Shown here: piece by piece, positions 36,826 through 44,584 of the stretch
Numbering within the stretch: the stretch's first letter is position 1
Layout: every line of letters starts with the position of its first letter
NCBI RefSeq assembly: GCF_009617895.1
Contig: NZ_BLAW01000001.1
Span: 2,099,001 to 2,163,000, forward strand
Origin: Prolixibacter sp. SD074
GTDB taxonomy: Bacteria > Bacteroidota > Bacteroidia > Bacteroidales > Prolixibacteraceae
Length of the DNA stretch: 64,000 nt
Direction of reading: 5' to 3'
Translations under genes and position numbers: made by a program
Notes under the pieces: generated by a model
What the model was told of the DNA's origin: nothing
The model's input: only the letters and a program-made list of their open reading frames with translations
The model's database searches: none

Positions 36826-37779
36826 ATGGCACAAAATAAAATATGCAAACTCTTCAATATTGAATTTCCCATCATCCAGGCAGGTATGGTTTGGTGCTCC
36901 GGATGGAAACTCGCTTCAGCAATAAGTAACCACGGCGGATTAGGTATCATCGGGGCCGGCTCCATGCACCCCGAAACATTGGAAGAGCACATCCGCAAAG
37001 CAAGAAAAGCCACCACGAAAACATTTGGTGTAAATGTTCCGCTGTTCTATCCCGAGATAGACAAAATAATGGACATACTGGTGCGTGAAAAAGTGGAAAT
37101 TGTATTTACCTCGGCGGGAAACCCGAAAAAATGGACTCCTTTCCTCAAGGAACACGGAATGACGGTCGTTCACGTCGTGTCGTCGGCCAAATTTGCCATG
37201 AAGGCGGAAGAGGCCGGAGTAGATGCAGTAGTTGCTGAAGGTTTTGAAGCAGGCGGTCACAACGGCCGCGAAGAAACCACTACCATGACCTTGATTCCGT
37301 CCGTGCGGAGAGCGACCAAACTTCCGCTGATTGCAGCCGGAGGAATTGGAACAGGCGCAGCGATAGTTGCCGCGTTGGCATTGGGTGCCGATGGCGTTCA
37401 GATTGGCTCCCGTTTCGCTGTTGCGGAAGAATCGTCAGCCCACCAACTATTTAAACAACGCGTGGTCGATGCTGTTGAAGGAGACACCAAACTGATGTTG
37501 AAAAAGCTCGCACCTGTGCGTTTGATGAAAAACCACTTTTTCGACATGGCTTCACAAGCTGAAGAACGTTGCGACGATGCTGATGCCCTGAGAGCGCTCC
37601 TTGGTAAAGGGCGTTCCAAAAAAGGAATTTTCGAAGGCGAACTGGAAGAGGGCGAACTGGAAATCGGGCAGGTTTCTTCCATCATCGACCGCATTCAGCC
37701 GGTGCCTGAAATTATGGAAGAGCTGATAACGGATTACCGGAAAACGCTTGCAATGCTTCAGCAACATTCATCATTTTAA
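36826..37779 (+). CDS. NAD(P)H-dependent flavin oxidoreductase (nitronate monooxygenase / FabK-like)
   Basis: A 317-residue FMN TIM-barrel protein. FPIIQAGMVWCSGWKLASAISNHGGLGIIG is the conserved N-terminal part; EGFEAGGHNGREETTTMTLIP carries the catalytic His region; IAAGGIGTGAAIVAALALGADGVQIGSRF binds FMN phosphate. The family includes nitronate monooxygenase and enoyl-ACP reductase FabK; which one is not decided here. It is the first gene of a three-gene operon with the M16 peptidases. Confidence 0.87.
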   Translation: MAQNKICKLFNIEFPIIQAGMVWCSGWKLASAISNHGGLGIIGAGSMHPETLEEHIRKARKATTKTFGVNVPLFYPEIDKIMDILVREKVEIVFTSAGNPKKWTPFLKEHGMTVVHVVSSAKFAMKAEEAGVDAVVAEGFEAGGHNGREETTTMTLIPSVRRATKLPLIAAGGIGTGAAIVAALALGADGVQIGSRFAVAEESSAHQLFKQRVVDAVEGDTKLMLKKLAPVRLMKNHFFDMASQAEERCDDADALRALLGKGRSKKGIFEGELEEGELEIGQVSSIIDRIQPVPEIMEELITDYRKTLAMLQQHSSF

Positions 37780-37788
37780 TAACTGTAT

Positions 37789-39036
37789 ATGATTTCATTT
37801 GAAAAACATACACTTCCCAATGGCCTCAAGGTCATTGTTCATCAGGATAAAGTAACGCCATTTGCGGCCGTTAATGTGGCATACAATGTGGGTTCCAAAC
37901 ATGAAAACCCGGACAGGACCGGTTTTGCGCACCTGTTCGAACATCTCACGTTTGGCGGAAGCCGGCATATACCCGACTTCGACACACCGGTACAGCAGGC
38001 CGGAGGTTCGAACAACGCCTTCACTACGGTCGACCTCACCAATTACTACATCACTCTTCCGGCGCAAAATATCGAAACAGCCATGTGGATTGAGTCGGAT
38101 CGAATACTGGAACCTGCCTTTACAGATGCCATATTGAGCCGGGAGAAAAAAGTGGTTATCGAAGAGTTTAACCAGCACTACCTCAACCAGCCATACGGCG
38201 ATGTGTGGCATTTGATCCGTGCCCTGGCCTACAAGGTGCATCCTTACCGCTGGCCAACCATTGGCAGCACGCCCGGCCATGTGGCGCAAGCTACCCTGAA
38301 CGAAGTGAAGCAGTTCTTTTACAATCACTACGCCCCCAACAACGCGGTATTGGTCCTTTCCGGCAATATTGTCCCCAATAAGGCTTTCCGACTGGCCGAA
38401 AAATGGTTTAGTGAAGTTCCCTTCCGGGAATTAAAGAATCCTCCGCGGAAACCCGAGCCGGAGCAAACAGAAAACAGGGAATTGACCGTAGAGCGCGATG
38501 TTCCGATGGATGCATTCTATATCGGGTGGCATATGGGGGCCCGCGATGCCGACGACTTTTTTGCCGCCGATTTGCTTTCTGATATTCTTTCGAACGGAAA
38601 ATCTTCCCGGTTCCAGCAACGGCTGGTGAAAGGGAAAAAACTGTTCAACGAACTGGATGCTTTCCTTTCGGGAGAAAATGACCCCGGCCTTTTCACGGTA
38701 GTGGGCAGGGTGAATCCGGGAATTGGTTTTGAAAAGGCAAAAAAGGCCGTTCTCGACGAAATACAAAAAACCGTTCAGGAAAAACCGCTGGACTATGAGT
38801 TGGAGAAAGTGAAAAACAAAGTGGAGGCACATCTGCTTTATCACGAAGTCGGATATCTCGACAATGCCATCCAGCTGGCTAATTACGAATTACTGGGCGA
38901 TGCTGCTCAAATCAACGAACAGGTACAGCACTACCGTAAAGTAACGCCTGACGATATCCTTCGCGTTGCCGGAAAAATCTTCCGCGAAGGAAACATGAAT
39001 ACACTGAACTACTTATCGAAGAAAGACGGAAAATGA
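37789..39036 (+). CDS. M16 family zinc peptidase, active subunit
   Basis: A 415-residue pitrilysin-like protein. The inverted zinc motif HLFEH (HxxEH) lies in GFAHLFEHLTFGG near residue 47, and the third ligand Glu in KKVVIEEFNQHYLN near 123, so this is the catalytic half. No signal peptide, so it acts in the cytoplasm. The ATGA overlap with the next gene shows translational coupling. Substrate unknown, possibly short peptides. Confidence 0.93.
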   Translation: MISFEKHTLPNGLKVIVHQDKVTPFAAVNVAYNVGSKHENPDRTGFAHLFEHLTFGGSRHIPDFDTPVQQAGGSNNAFTTVDLTNYYITLPAQNIETAMWIESDRILEPAFTDAILSREKKVVIEEFNQHYLNQPYGDVWHLIRALAYKVHPYRWPTIGSTPGHVAQATLNEVKQFFYNHYAPNNAVLVLSGNIVPNKAFRLAEKWFSEVPFRELKNPPRKPEPEQTENRELTVERDVPMDAFYIGWHMGARDADDFFAADLLSDILSNGKSSRFQQRLVKGKKLFNELDAFLSGENDPGLFTVVGRVNPGIGFEKAKKAVLDEIQKTVQEKPLDYELEKVKNKVEAHLLYHEVGYLDNAIQLANYELLGDAAQINEQVQHYRKVTPDDILRVAGKIFREGNMNTLNYLSKKDGK

Positions 39037-40316
39037 TAAACCCCGACAGAAATCAACAACCGGACATTTCTCCGGTAGGAAAAATAAACTTCCTGGAACC
39101 GGAAAAACATCAGCTAAGCAACGGTTCATCGGTTTACCTGATGCATGGCGGTGAGCAGGAGATTGTGAAACTCGATTTCTTGTTCCGCGCCGGAAGCTGG
39201 TACGATAAACGAAAGCTCGACAGCGTAATGGCTGCATCGATGCTGCACGAAGGCACTTCGTCACGAACCGCTGCGCAGTTAGCAGGCACGTTCGATTTTT
39301 ACGGGGCACAATTTAGTGCCAGTCCGTATTACGACAACAGCTACGTTTCGCTCCTCAGCCTGAAAAAGCACTTACCAACGTTGTTGCCCGTTGTGGCCGA
39401 TATTTTCAAAAATTCAGTTTTCCCGGACAATGAATTTGAAATTCTGCGGCAAAAACGGAAACAAAAAGCACTGGTCGACTCGAAAACCGTTGGCATAACC
39501 GCTCAACGCACTTTTCTGCGCAAGATTATGGGAAATCAACATCCGTATGCGCCAATCAATTCATTTGATTTGTACGATAAGGCCACCCGCGGTCATGCTT
39601 ACGAGTTCTACCGGGACCACTACACCTCGGAACGAATGAGTATCATTGCTTCAGGACATGTAGACAAAGACACATTGGAAATTCTGGAAGAATCGTTTGG
39701 TACACCATGGGGAGGTTCAACAAATTATGCCCCCGACCTAAGCCACATGCAGCTTCCGGCTCCCGAAAAGGTCGATATCCATAAAAAGGGAGCTTCGCAA
39801 AATGCCATTACCATTGGCCGGCTGACGCCTACGCTAAACCATCCCGACTATCCTGCGTTAAAAGTACTCCTAACCCTGCTTGGCGGCTTTTATGGCTCGC
39901 GCCTGATGAAGAACCTCCGGGAAGACAAGGGATATACATATTCGGTCCATACTTCGCCTATTCCCTTTTTACACCAGGGTATTTTCCTGACATTCTCGGA
40001 AGTGGGAACGGAAGTTTCGGCGGATGCTGTAAAACAAATTTATCATGAGATGGAACGGTTACAAAACGAGCTGGTCCCGGAAGATGAACTGGAAATGGTC
40101 CGCAGTTATATGATGGGACGTGTTTTGCGCGAATTCGATGGCCCCTTTGCCATGTCGCAAAGCTTTGAAACCATCTTTGAGTTCGGATTAACTTACGGAT
40201 ACTACGAACGGCTCATCGAAACCATCCGGAATATCACGCCAATCGAAATTCAGAATTTGGCCCGGCAATATTTATCGCCCGGTTCCATGACGCAGGTAAT
40301 TGCCGGGAAGGTATAG
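39033..40316 (+). CDS. M16 family peptidase, inactive partner
   Basis: A 427-residue M16 fold without the HxxEH motif; the place is taken by MAASMLHEGTSSRTAAQLA. C-terminal R/Y pair region GGFYGSRLMKNLREDKGYTYSVH is kept, as in the non-catalytic subunits that pair with an active M16B protein. Overlaps its partner by 4 bp. The two most likely form a heterodimer. Confidence 0.92.
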   Translation: MINPDRNQQPDISPVGKINFLEPEKHQLSNGSSVYLMHGGEQEIVKLDFLFRAGSWYDKRKLDSVMAASMLHEGTSSRTAAQLAGTFDFYGAQFSASPYYDNSYVSLLSLKKHLPTLLPVVADIFKNSVFPDNEFEILRQKRKQKALVDSKTVGITAQRTFLRKIMGNQHPYAPINSFDLYDKATRGHAYEFYRDHYTSERMSIIASGHVDKDTLEILEESFGTPWGGSTNYAPDLSHMQLPAPEKVDIHKKGASQNAITIGRLTPTLNHPDYPALKVLLTLLGGFYGSRLMKNLREDKGYTYSVHTSPIPFLHQGIFLTFSEVGTEVSADAVKQIYHEMERLQNELVPEDELEMVRSYMMGRVLREFDGPFAMSQSFETIFEFGLTYGYYERLIETIRNITPIEIQNLARQYLSPGSMTQVIAGKV

Positions 40317-40359
40317 ACGTTCAATAAGAGAGGCAACTCAAATAGCAGATAAAATCACA

Positions 40360-40506
40360 GTAGCAGCAGGTGCCCGCCCTGTAGCAACGCATCGTTGCCA
40401 TGTAGCAATGCACAAGTGCCCTGTAGCAGGCCATGCCACGCGAGAAGCAACACAAAACGGACCCGTAGCAAGCCATGCCCAACGAGAAGCAACTCATGAC
40501 CTGACA
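40360..40506. repeat. Seven-unit 21-bp tandem repeat
   Basis: Seven units of exactly 21 bp begin with GTAGCA or GAAGCA (starts 40360, 40381, 40402, 40423, 40444, 40465, 40486); after GTAGCA most have a short C-rich or CAT segment. Because the period is a multiple of three, both strands stay open: the plus strand gives a 7-residue pattern with VAxH, the minus strand one with repeated CY/CF. Neither open frame has a good start of its own. The gap 40317-40619 has no other gene. Confidence 0.8.
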
Positions 40507-40540
40507 CGGTCTATGAATACTACCGATGTTATACAAAAAA

Positions 40541-40585
40541 AAACAGGATATACAGCCGGGGTACCCATGTCTGTAAATCCTGTTT
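40541..40585 (-). terminator. Terminator of the glycosyltransferase gene
   Basis: A long stem (40541-40555 with 40571-40585, one mismatch) followed on the minus strand by a run of T (complement of A at 40535-40540). It ends the minus-strand gene at 40620. Confidence 0.8.
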
Positions 40586-40619
40586 CGTGATTATAAAAGA
40601 ATTAATCCGGTTACGCCGG

Positions 40620-41588
40620 TTACGATTCTTTCCCTTCCATATCGGTTCTCGTTTCGATGAGATACACGTTTCGTTCGCTGGCGCTACGGGAAACCAGTTC
40701 GCCCAAAAATCCGGCTAAAAACAACTGTGTTCCCATGAGCATGAACGAAAGTGCCAGGTAGAAATACGGACTCTCAGTCACTTTGTCCGCGTGTATGCTA
40801 TTGGCCACGCAATACAATTTGTAACCGCCCAACCACAGGGAAGCCAGAAAGCCAATGACAAACATAAACGTTCCTATGGTTCCAAACAGGTGCATTGGCC
40901 TTTTCCCAAAACGGGATATGAAATAGATGGACATCAAATCGAGGTAGCCGTAAATGAACCGGCTCATCCCGAATTTGGTCTTACCATATTTCCGGGCACG
41001 GTGCTGGACCACCTTCTCTCCAATCTGTGTAAATCCAGCCTGCTTGGCAATGTATGGAATGTAACGGTGCATTTCACCATACACTTCAATACTCTTCACC
41101 ACCTTTTTCCGGTAGGCTTTCAAACCACAGTTAAAATCGTGCAATTTGATGCCGGTTACTTTACTGGCGGTAAAATTGTAGAGTTTGCTCGGCAGTGTTT
41201 TGGAAATCGGATCGTACCGTTTTTTCTTCCATCCCGAAACCAAATCGTAACCCTGCTCCACAATCATCTTGTATAGTTCCGGGATTTCATCAGGGCTGTC
41301 CTGCAAATCGGCGTCCATGGTAATCACCACATCTCCTTTCACTTCTTCGAAAGCAGTATGTAACGCTGCCGATTTTCCGTAGTTACGACGAAAACGAACA
41401 CCCCGGATATGCTCATCGCTCTGGGCTGTTTCCTCAATCCATTTCCACGAACCATCGTTACTGCCATCATCCACATACACTACTTCGAATGAAAAACCAT
41501 GCTCATTCATCACCCTTGTGATCCACGCGTGCAGTTCAGGCAGTGACTCTTCCTCATTAAATAAGGGTACTACAACCGATATATCCAT
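40620..41588 (-). CDS. Glycosyltransferase family 2, membrane-anchored
   Basis: A 322-residue GT2 enzyme. Start ISVVVPLFNEEESLPEL; nucleotide-sugar motif YVDDGSNDGSW; DXD-like MDADLQDSPDEIPEL; HRARKYGKTKFGMSR. Two C-terminal membrane helices (about 232-252 and 270-292) anchor it, as in DPM1-like and ArnC-like polyprenyl-phosphate glycosyltransferases. Probably loads a sugar on a polyprenyl carrier. Lies 21 bp after the DUF4199 gene. Confidence 0.9.
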   Translation of the reverse strand: MDISVVVPLFNEEESLPELHAWITRVMNEHGFSFEVVYVDDGSNDGSWKWIEETAQSDEHIRGVRFRRNYGKSAALHTAFEEVKGDVVITMDADLQDSPDEIPELYKMIVEQGYDLVSGWKKKRYDPISKTLPSKLYNFTASKVTGIKLHDFNCGLKAYRKKVVKSIEVYGEMHRYIPYIAKQAGFTQIGEKVVQHRARKYGKTKFGMSRFIYGYLDLMSIYFISRFGKRPMHLFGTIGTFMFVIGFLASLWLGGYKLYCVANSIHADKVTESPYFYLALSFMLMGTQLFLAGFLGELVSRSASERNVYLIETRTDMEGKES

Positions 41589-41609
41589 CTGGTAAAAAGC
41601 TCTTTCTTT

Positions 41610-42167
41610 TTAATTCTGTTCTTCCTCGTCCACTACTTCACCGAAAGGTTCTTCGGGATTTCGTTTAAAGAAAATTGCAAGAATCAAAGAAAAGATAAAT
41701 CCGAATAAGGTCAAAGTAAAGGCCTGCGAAACACCCATGATGGCAGGAGTCATCGCCTTCTTCGACATATTCATAATGGTTTCAACCTGATCCTCTGACA
41801 TACCGTGCTCCAGATAAGTTTGCTCGGTGTAGATATAAAACTTATCAAGTAATCCGGTATCAATAAATTTATACAGGATGAAAATAAAGAACCCAAGTAA
41901 AATTGAGGAAAAAAATGCTTGAGCTGTCCCCAGGCCAAGCGCCCTTCCGTAGGGCATCCCTTCAGCTCCGCTTTTTTGGCGAAACAGGAGCATACCCCAG
42001 GAAATTCCACCTAAAAGCAAGGCATGGGAAATATATACACCTATTTGAGAAAATGGGTTTCCACTCACGTAGAATATCACCTGCGATAATATCAGCGCAA
42101 GTCCTAAGTACAATCCATAGGACATGGCAGGACCGAATACCGATTTATTTTGATTTTCCATGATCAT
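41610..42167 (-). CDS. DUF4199 membrane protein
   Basis: A 185-residue inner-membrane protein with four hydrophobic helices (about 14-30, 41-60, 78-100, 145-168) and an acidic tail. The pattern AMSYGLYLGLALILSQVIFYV and GISWGMLLFRQKSGAEGMPYGRALGLG fits DUF4199, common in Bacteroidota next to a glycosyltransferase of this type. Start at 42167 or 42161. Function unknown. Confidence 0.8.
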   Translation of the reverse strand: MIMENQNKSVFGPAMSYGLYLGLALILSQVIFYVSGNPFSQIGVYISHALLLGGISWGMLLFRQKSGAEGMPYGRALGLGTAQAFFSSILLGFFIFILYKFIDTGLLDKFYIYTEQTYLEHGMSEDQVETIMNMSKKAMTPAIMGVSQAFTLTLFGFIFSLILAIFFKRNPEEPFGEVVDEEEQN

Positions 42168-42188
42168 GATTTTTCAATAAACATAAAA

Positions 42189-42196
42189 CAAATATA
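42189..42196 (-). promoter_or_regulatory. -7 element for DUF4199-glycosyltransferase
   Basis: TATATTTG on the minus strand fits TAnnTTTG, 22 bp before the start codon at 42167. No good -33 box. Confidence 0.5.
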
Positions 42197-42324
42197 CCCC
42201 TTTTGGGTAAACAGGACAGCATTCAGCAAAAAGTTGCGTTAAAAATTTGTAACAGATACCGGGCTGAAAATAAATTTTTTATTCTTTGCACCCAAAAAAA
42301 AAGATACCCAATCCCCCCATTTTA

Positions 42325-42355
42325 TTTGGTGCGAATGCTTTTTTTCCTACTTTTG
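42325..42355 (+). promoter_or_regulatory. Promoter of the SRP RNA
   Basis: TTTG at 42325-42328, exactly 19 bp, then TACTTTTG at 42348-42355. The RNA is expected to begin about 6 bp later, which is where the SRP stem begins (42361). Confidence 0.85.
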
Positions 42356-42360
42356 CCGCC

Positions 42361-42457
42361 GGGTAAGTCCTACGCGACCAGCTCCTGCTGAATTCCCCCA
42401 GGGCCGGAAGGCAGCAAGGGTAGGCGGTTGTAGCGGTGCGACGTAGATCGCTTACCC
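42361..42457 (+). ncRNA. ffs: Signal recognition particle RNA (small bacterial type)
   Basis: About 97 nt. The outer stem pairs gggtaag (42361) with cttaccc (42451-42457). The conserved apical core CCAGGGCCGGAAGGCAGCAA contains the GGAA tetraloop and the asymmetric loop that binds Ffh. A full promoter lies just upstream. Confidence 0.95.
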
Positions 42458-42461
42458 ACTT

Positions 42462-42535
42462 GCCGGATTAGCTCAGTTGGCCAGAGCACGTGATTTGTAA
42501 TCTCGGGGTCGTCAGTTCGAATCTGACATCCGGCT
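42462..42535 (+). tRNA. tRNA-Thr (anticodon TGT)
   Basis: A 74-nt cloverleaf. Acceptor GCCGGAT with ATCCGGC; D-loop AGTTGGCCA; anticodon loop TTTGTAA gives TGT (Thr, ACA/ACN); T-loop TTCGAAT. No 3' CCA encoded. It starts 4 bp after the SRP RNA and is likely cotranscribed with it. Confidence 0.95.
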
Positions 42536-42560
42536 CAGAAAAGTTCTTTAAACGTTTGTT

Positions 42561-42643
42561 GGGGAGATACCAAAGTGGCCAACTGGGGCAGACTGTAAAT
42601 CTGCTGGCTTATGCCTTCGTAGGTTCGAATCCTGCTCTCCCCA
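42561..42643 (+). tRNA. tRNA-Tyr (anticodon GTA), normal copy
   Basis: An 83-nt class II tRNA with a long variable arm. Acceptor GGGGAGA with TCTCCCC; anticodon loop CTGTAAA gives GTA (Tyr); T-loop TTCGAAT with the conserved A58. No encoded CCA. Confidence 0.95.
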
Positions 42644-42694
42644 CACAGATGATGTTTCGAAGTTGACAACGATTCATCATGATGTGCATAATGT

Positions 42695-42730
42695 AAGCCT
42701 ATTTTCGGAGTGAAAGTAAGGCTTTTTTTT
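42695..42730 (+). terminator. Terminator of the ffs-tRNA-Thr-tRNA-Tyr transcript
   Basis: Stem 42695-42700 with 42719-42724, extended by an inner TTTTC/GAAAG pairing, then a run of T to 42730. Confidence 0.7.
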
Positions 42731-42763
42731 ACGCCCTGTTTGTGGCATTATGTTCTTAATTTT

Positions 42764-42794
42764 TTTGCCGGTAACGTTTTATTTATTTGCTTTG
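42764..42794 (+). promoter_or_regulatory. Promoter of the second tRNA block
   Basis: TTTG at 42764-42767, 19 bp, then TTGCTTTG at 42787-42794 (second base of the -7 box deviates). Transcription would start about 45 bp before the second tRNA-Tyr. Confidence 0.55.
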
Positions 42795-42838
42795 CATCCC
42801 CATAAAAACGGGACATAACGGATAATTAAAGCATCAAC

Positions 42839-42921
42839 GGGGAGATACCAAAGTGGCCAACTGGGGCAGACTGTAAATCTGCTGGCTTATGCCTTCGTAG
42901 GTTCGGACCCTGCTCTCCCCA
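42839..42921 (+). tRNA. tRNA-Tyr (anticodon GTA), copy with altered T-loop
   Basis: An 83-nt class II tRNA identical to the copy at 42561 except for two bases in the T-loop: TTCGGAC and not TTCGAAT, that is A58 to G and T60 to C. Anticodon GTA, acceptor and long arm are unchanged. A58 is among the most conserved bases of all tRNAs. The copy may be less stable or on the way to decay (see findings). Confidence 0.9.
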
Positions 42922-42931
42922 CGTAAAATTT

Positions 42932-43004
42932 GCGGGAGTAGCTCAGCTGATAGAGCATCAGCCTTCCAAGCTGAGGGCCGCGGGTTTGAATCCCGTCTCC
43001 CGCT
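42932..43004 (+). tRNA. tRNA-Gly (anticodon TCC)
   Basis: A 73-nt cloverleaf. Acceptor GCGGGAG with CTCCCGC; anticodon loop CTTCCAA gives TCC (Gly); T-loop TTTGAAT. 10 bp after tRNA-Tyr. Confidence 0.95.
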
Positions 43005-43010
43005 CAATTC

Positions 43011-43082
43011 GCCGATGTAGCTCAGGGGTAGAGCGCTTCCTTGGTAAGGAAGAGGTCACGAGTTCAATTCTCGTCATCGGCT
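43011..43082 (+). tRNA. tRNA-Thr (anticodon GGT)
   Basis: A 72-nt cloverleaf. Acceptor GCCGATG with CATCGGC; anticodon stem CTTCC/GGAAG with loop TTGGTAA gives GGT (Thr); T-loop TTCAATT. The order Tyr-Gly-Thr is the one that usually leads into tuf in Bacteroidota, but here no tuf follows. Confidence 0.95.
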
Positions 43083-43087
43083 CACAA

Positions 43088-43116
43088 AAGTCTGGTTTAA
43101 CCAACCGGGCTTTTTT
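43088..43116. terminator. Terminator between the tRNA block and the next convergent gene
   Basis: A 10-bp stem with wobbles (43088-43097 with 43103-43112) followed by T residues on the plus strand, A residues on the other side. Serves the tRNA transcript and probably the minus-strand gene ending at 43120. Confidence 0.7.
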
Positions 43117-43119
43117 CGT

Positions 43120-43698
43120 TTATACCATCTGCATCAACCGCCCGATCCCCCTGTTACGAACAATGCGCTTCACCGGCGACAAACCGAGCAGGGACGAACG
43201 TATCTCGTTTACAAAATCGATATTGGACCAGCTTTCCGGTTGATCAACACCTTTTATTTTTACCGCAATCACGGTGCGTAGCGTGGAACCACGTACCCGG
43301 AAAGTATGCTCACTGTATTTGGCCGGATGAAAATGAATGTACCGGTCCGTATCTCTTCCTTCCAGGAATATCCATTTCGAGCCATCAGGAAGTAGCAAAA
43401 AACGGTATTCCTTCTCATTGTTCAACCATTCACAGTAGGATGGCCGGTTGAACGTTTTTTTCGCCAAGAGCCTGGATGAAACCATATCCAATATTGCCTG
43501 TACAGGTAATGTCCCGAAATAAATATCGGTCATGGGAGCACCAATTCCCGAAAGGGTTTCCGCTAATTCCCTATCTTCTGCTTTATGGTTAATTGCTTCA
43601 GTAATGAATTGCCGAATGCAGCCCAGGTGATGCTTCAGGGGATTGAAAATAAAGGGAGCCGGAACATCAAAATAATTATGTACTTTTAAACTTCTCAT
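43120..43698 (-). CDS. Protein of unknown function
   Basis: A 192-residue protein from ATG 43698 (an upstream TTG is also in frame). No signal peptide or membrane helix. N-terminal half is helical (NPLKHHLGCIRQFITEAINHK), the middle looks beta-rich (KEYRFLLLPDGSKWIFLEGRDTDRYIHFHPAKYSEHTFRVRGSTLRTVIAV). I do not recognise the family. Its start lies only 19 bp from the divergent aminotransferase gene, so the two share one promoter region. Confidence 0.75.
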   Translation of the reverse strand: MRSLKVHNYFDVPAPFIFNPLKHHLGCIRQFITEAINHKAEDRELAETLSGIGAPMTDIYFGTLPVQAILDMVSSRLLAKKTFNRPSYCEWLNNEKEYRFLLLPDGSKWIFLEGRDTDRYIHFHPAKYSEHTFRVRGSTLRTVIAVKIKGVDQPESWSNIDFVNEIRSSLLGLSPVKRIVRNRGIGRLMQMV

Positions 43699-43717
43699 TT
43701 CAATAAATGTAAGCAAT

Positions 43718-44512
43718 ATGACGCAAATACACCCGAAAGGGCATCAAATGCCATCCAATTTTCCGGTAGAGCTTTACGAGGTAATTCGTGTTATCCGAAA
43801 GGTGCCGCTTTTCCTGGAGGAGCACCTGGACCGGTTATATCAATCGGCCCGGGTGGCAGAAGTACATCATTTGCCCGGTCCGGTTGCGCTGGAGGAGAAG
43901 CTGATTTCGTTTTTGCGTAATAGTAAAGTTTCGGAAGGAAACATCCGGCTATCGTTAACCATCCATTCGAATGAGGACGTACCGGAGCCAGCAATGGCAT
44001 TTATTCCGCACCGTTACCCGGAAGGCCGGAACTATGCTGAAGGAGTTCGGTTAAGGACACTGATGTCCCAACGTGAATTGCCCAATGCGAAAATCTACCG
44101 CCCGGTATTGAGCCAACGAACCGATGAAATTATCGCCGAAGGGAAATACTATGAGGTGTTGCTGGTCAATCACAAAGGCTACATCACCGAAGGAAGTCGC
44201 TCCAATGTATTTTTCGTCAAAGGAAATCGGTTATATACTCCTCCCACCCAACAAGTGTTGCCCGGTATTACCCGAAAAGTCATCCTCCGTTTATGCATCG
44301 AAAATGACATCCTGATAAGTGAAGAACCAATAAAACTGTTGGAGCTGGATACTTTCGATGCGGTATTTATTTCGGGCACATCCGTCAAGGTTTTACCCGT
44401 TTCACATATCGATGATCACCAATTTGAACGCGCAAACATGCTCATAAGGAGAATCGGGCGCCTGTACGACACACAAATTGAATCCTACATCAGGAATAAA
44501 ATTATGCCTTAA
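43718..44512 (+). CDS. Aminotransferase class IV (PLP fold type IV)
   Basis: A 264-residue protein of the branched-chain aminotransferase / 4-amino-4-deoxychorismate lyase family. PLP Lys in LPNAKIYRP (about 126); phosphate-binding and glutamate motifs ITEGSRSNVFFVKG, PGITRKVILRLC and ISGTSVKVLPV. Whether it is a BCAT, D-amino acid aminotransferase or ADC lyase is not clear. Start at 43718, with MPSN ten codons later as an alternative. Confidence 0.85.
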   Translation: MTQIHPKGHQMPSNFPVELYEVIRVIRKVPLFLEEHLDRLYQSARVAEVHHLPGPVALEEKLISFLRNSKVSEGNIRLSLTIHSNEDVPEPAMAFIPHRYPEGRNYAEGVRLRTLMSQRELPNAKIYRPVLSQRTDEIIAEGKYYEVLLVNHKGYITEGSRSNVFFVKGNRLYTPPTQQVLPGITRKVILRLCIENDILISEEPIKLLELDTFDAVFISGTSVKVLPVSHIDDHQFERANMLIRRIGRLYDTQIESYIRNKIMP

Positions 44513-44530
44513 CCCGTTTACCAATACACC

Positions 44531-44562
44531 AAAAAAAGGTCCGCCTGGGATAGACGGACCTT
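44531..44562 (-). terminator. Terminator of the helical gene at 44585
   Basis: An 8-bp stem (44536-44543 with 44555-44562) followed on the minus strand by a run of T. It lies 20 bp after the convergent aminotransferase and ends the minus-strand gene. Confidence 0.85.
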
Positions 44563-44584
44563 ATGTTTGGTTACTATTCATCCT

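Noticed and set aside
36942-37260. Minus-strand frames within the flavin oxidoreductase gene
   Set aside because: Antisense to a clear FMN-barrel protein.
40360-40506. CRISPR array
   Set aside because: The 21-bp units abut each other with no spacers and no cas genes are near.
42488-42505. T-T mismatch in the anticodon stem of tRNA-Thr (TGT)
   Set aside because: From memory, the same stem sequence occurs in the Bacteroides tRNA, so it is likely a family trait and not decay.
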